NCBI GenBank assembly: GCA_031253625.1
Contig: JAIRVZ010000092.1
Span: 1 to 64,000, forward strand
Origin: Dysgonamonadaceae bacterium
Lineage (GTDB): Bacteria > Bacteroidota > Bacteroidia > Bacteroidales > Azobacteroidaceae
Direction: 5' to 3'
DNA: 64,000 bases
This document shows, piece by piece, positions 62,014-64,000 of this stretch; within the stretch, counting starts at the first letter, position 1; every line of letters starts with the position of its first letter. The translations under genes were made by a program, and so were the position numbers. The notes below the pieces were generated by a model, which saw only the letters and a program-made list of their open reading frames with translations, did no database searches and had not been told where the DNA came from.

Positions 62014-63387
62014 ATGGAGTTATCAACAAACAATAATAATTCAGAAAAAGAATTATTCCAATCATTAAGTCAGAGTTATTCGGAGATTTTACCACCGAAT
62101 AAAGAGACTTTGTTGTTGATAGTTTGGTTGTATAAAAAAGTTGAAAATGGCTCTATTGCAGAAGAATTTGATGAAAAAGACTTTTATGATACATTTGACG
62201 AAGTAAAAGATTTTTTGCAGATTGAGAAAGATAAAAATGTGGAATTAATTTCTCAAAAAATTAGCAATCATTTTTATCAAACAGGAAGCGTTGGAAATAA
62301 ACATTTTATGTGTTTAACTATATATGCAAAGAATCTTTGCCGACTTTTGATAGATGAAATTCAACCTGAATTGGTAAAATTGGAGTTATATCATACTTTC
62401 AAAAGAACATTACCATTACAAGATGAGGATTTGAGAGATATAGAAACACTCAAATATTGGTATGACAAGCATTTTCTGCCTGCAAGAAATGAAATTTATA
62501 AACATATCGAACAACTACACAACGACGTTTCTGAAAAAATATCGGAATTAACGGTACTTTTGAAAAAGAATAACGATAATCCGAAAGAGCAAATAGAATC
62601 TTACGGAAGAATTTTTGAAGACCTCGCTCAAAGAGTTCAAGGTATAATTAGTGCCTTGGATTACAAAGATGAAACTTTGCGAAAAGTAAAATCCTCAAAA
62701 AATGTATTTTTGACTAATCGGGAAGATTTTGAAAAATACAATCATATCCAAGAAGAAGTCGAATTATTTTTTAATAGCATTGACAGACGAGTTTCTTCGA
62801 TAAGTGATAAAATTCAATTAGCCTCAAAACGATTGAGAAACTTATTGGATACTTTGAAACATAAACAACAATTTAAAATCAACATAGAAAAATTGTTGTT
62901 GTTTTTATTGCAGAGTAGCAAAAGAGAGAAAAAAGGCAGTAAACCTGATTTTGAAATTATTGTGCACGAAAAACTGAGAAACAAGTGTCTGTCGTTTATT
63001 CCGACAAAATTTGTTTCAATTCCAAAATTAGACTTTCAAGTACAGAACAAAATTGAGCCACAACAAACGAAATACGATAAACAACACGAACAAGCAGAAA
63101 GAAACAAAGGACTTGCTTTGCTCGAAATACAAGAATCTACCGCAAAATGGCTTGACGAAATAAATCAGCATTTGCTTTCCAATGAAATTTTGGAGTACGA
63201 CAAATGGTTTGATAAAATTATTGAGAAAGAAAATAATTTGGAAGTTCCTATCAAAGTTTGTTTTGGTTTGATTGATGAACATAATAACTCAAATGACAAG
63301 CAAATAACTATCGAAAAAAAGAAAATCAGTAAAAATAATCACGATTTATCATTATGGAAAATGCAAATACAGAATATCAATTCTTAA
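62014..63387 (+). CDS. MukF/kleisin-like protein (Wadjet JetA- or MksF-like)
   Basis: N-terminal winged-helix-like region, long coiled coil; overlaps a MukE/JetB-like gene. Confidence 0.5.
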   Translation: MELSTNNNNSEKELFQSLSQSYSEILPPNKETLLLIVWLYKKVENGSIAEEFDEKDFYDTFDEVKDFLQIEKDKNVELISQKISNHFYQTGSVGNKHFMCLTIYAKNLCRLLIDEIQPELVKLELYHTFKRTLPLQDEDLRDIETLKYWYDKHFLPARNEIYKHIEQLHNDVSEKISELTVLLKKNNDNPKEQIESYGRIFEDLAQRVQGIISALDYKDETLRKVKSSKNVFLTNREDFEKYNHIQEEVELFFNSIDRRVSSISDKIQLASKRLRNLLDTLKHKQQFKINIEKLLLFLLQSSKREKKGSKPDFEIIVHEKLRNKCLSFIPTKFVSIPKLDFQVQNKIEPQQTKYDKQHEQAERNKGLALLEIQESTAKWLDEINQHLLSNEILEYDKWFDKIIEKENNLEVPIKVCFGLIDEHNNSNDKQITIEKKKISKNNHDLSLWKMQIQNINS

Positions 63388-64000
63388 ACTCGGACGATGC
63401 AATAAAATATTTTGCTGATGCAGATATTGCCCTAAAACAAGGGCGGCACATTCAGAATTATGGCAACGATACACAGATATTTTATTTCATAGATGAATAT
63501 TTCGATAAAGGACTTGAAGAATATTACGCCATTTTTTGGTTGATGAAATTAACCAAAGATTCAAATGATAATGAGCGTTTTTATTATCTCGAACCACCCG
63601 AAGGTAGCAGAGCGAAATTTGGGAATCGGTTTAAAGAATTAGAGGGTGAAAAAATAATTTTTGCCATTCTTTTGTTGAATTTGGAGAAAGAAAAGTATTT
63701 TGAAGAAAAAGAATTTTCGTGGCAGGAACTTGAACAAATCTTCAAAGAAAGTGAAAACAAAACCCTTTGGAAAAAATTGTTGTTTGGCAAAGACAAAGAA
63801 AACTATACACCAACGGAAGAACAAAATGTAAAAAAGAAAGTAAGGCAAATTTTGAGTGATTTTGAAAAATTGGGTTGGATTGTTATGAAAAGTGAAGATG
63901 AAATGCAATTTGACATATTGCCAAGTATCGCCCGAATTGGTCGACTTTATGCTGATGTAATCAATAATATTGAAACAATAGAAGAATTTTTAAGCAATGA
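63354..64000 (+). CDS. MukE-like (JetB/MksE-like) protein, truncated by window end
   Basis: ATG at 63354 inside the previous ORF; LKQGRHIQNYGNDTQIFYFIDEYFDKGLEEYYAIFWLMKL ... LSDFEKLGWIV...FDILPSIARIGRLYADVI; no stop before the window end. Confidence 0.5.
   Translation, partial: MENANTEYQFLNSDDAIKYFADADIALKQGRHIQNYGNDTQIFYFIDEYFDKGLEEYYAIFWLMKLTKDSNDNERFYYLEPPEGSRAKFGNRFKELEGEKIIFAILLLNLEKEKYFEEKEFSWQELEQIFKESENKTLWKKLLFGKDKENYTPTEEQNVKKKVRQILSDFEKLGWIVMKSEDEMQFDILPSIARIGRLYADVINNIETIEEFLSN

Overview
The window looks like a Bacteroidota (Bacteroidales-like) chromosome segment. Basis: low GC, TAnnTTTG-type -7 boxes, and families such as FISUMP, DUF1573, SulP and TonB receptors. Most of it is ordinary: a higBA toxin-antitoxin locus; an ECF sigma factor; SulP and MFS transporters; gyrB; a uronate/pectin catabolism operon (kduI-uxaC-kdgK-SDR-eda-MFS); purN; acpP-fabF-rnc; mnmA; an EF-G paralog; gdhA; lipA; a DPP4-like peptidase; tRNA-Ser; mltG; and C1 and M28 peptidases. 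The unusual part is 55.98-64.0 kb, which is laid out like an integron. A tyrosine recombinase (with an extra N-terminal domain and an IntI-like VRSPLDEL tail) points away from an array of + strand units separated by ~130-bp attC-like inverted repeats. The left boundary core of each complete unit is complementary to the R''-like core of its own downstream repeat (GTTAGCC/GGCTAAC and GTATGC/GCATAC). The second unit carries a three-gene module: a transglutaminase-like exported protein, a signal peptide plus minimal RHS-core tip plus metzincin-like enzyme, and a DKNYY-like lipoprotein. A paralogous module at 20.6-22.9 kb has the same front end but a different C-terminal enzyme (papain/NlpC-like) and a different lipoprotein, which suggests a swappable effector-immunity system. 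The third unit starts what looks like a MukF/MukE-like (Wadjet JetA/JetB or MksF/MksE) operon, cut off by the window end. Other observations: a four-helix-bundle ORF bounded by perfect 35-bp inverted repeats, decayed KilA-N and FluC/CrcB remnants missing from the ORF track, and a 45-bp palindrome at the higBA promoter. All family calls come from reading the translations by eye; no database search was run.
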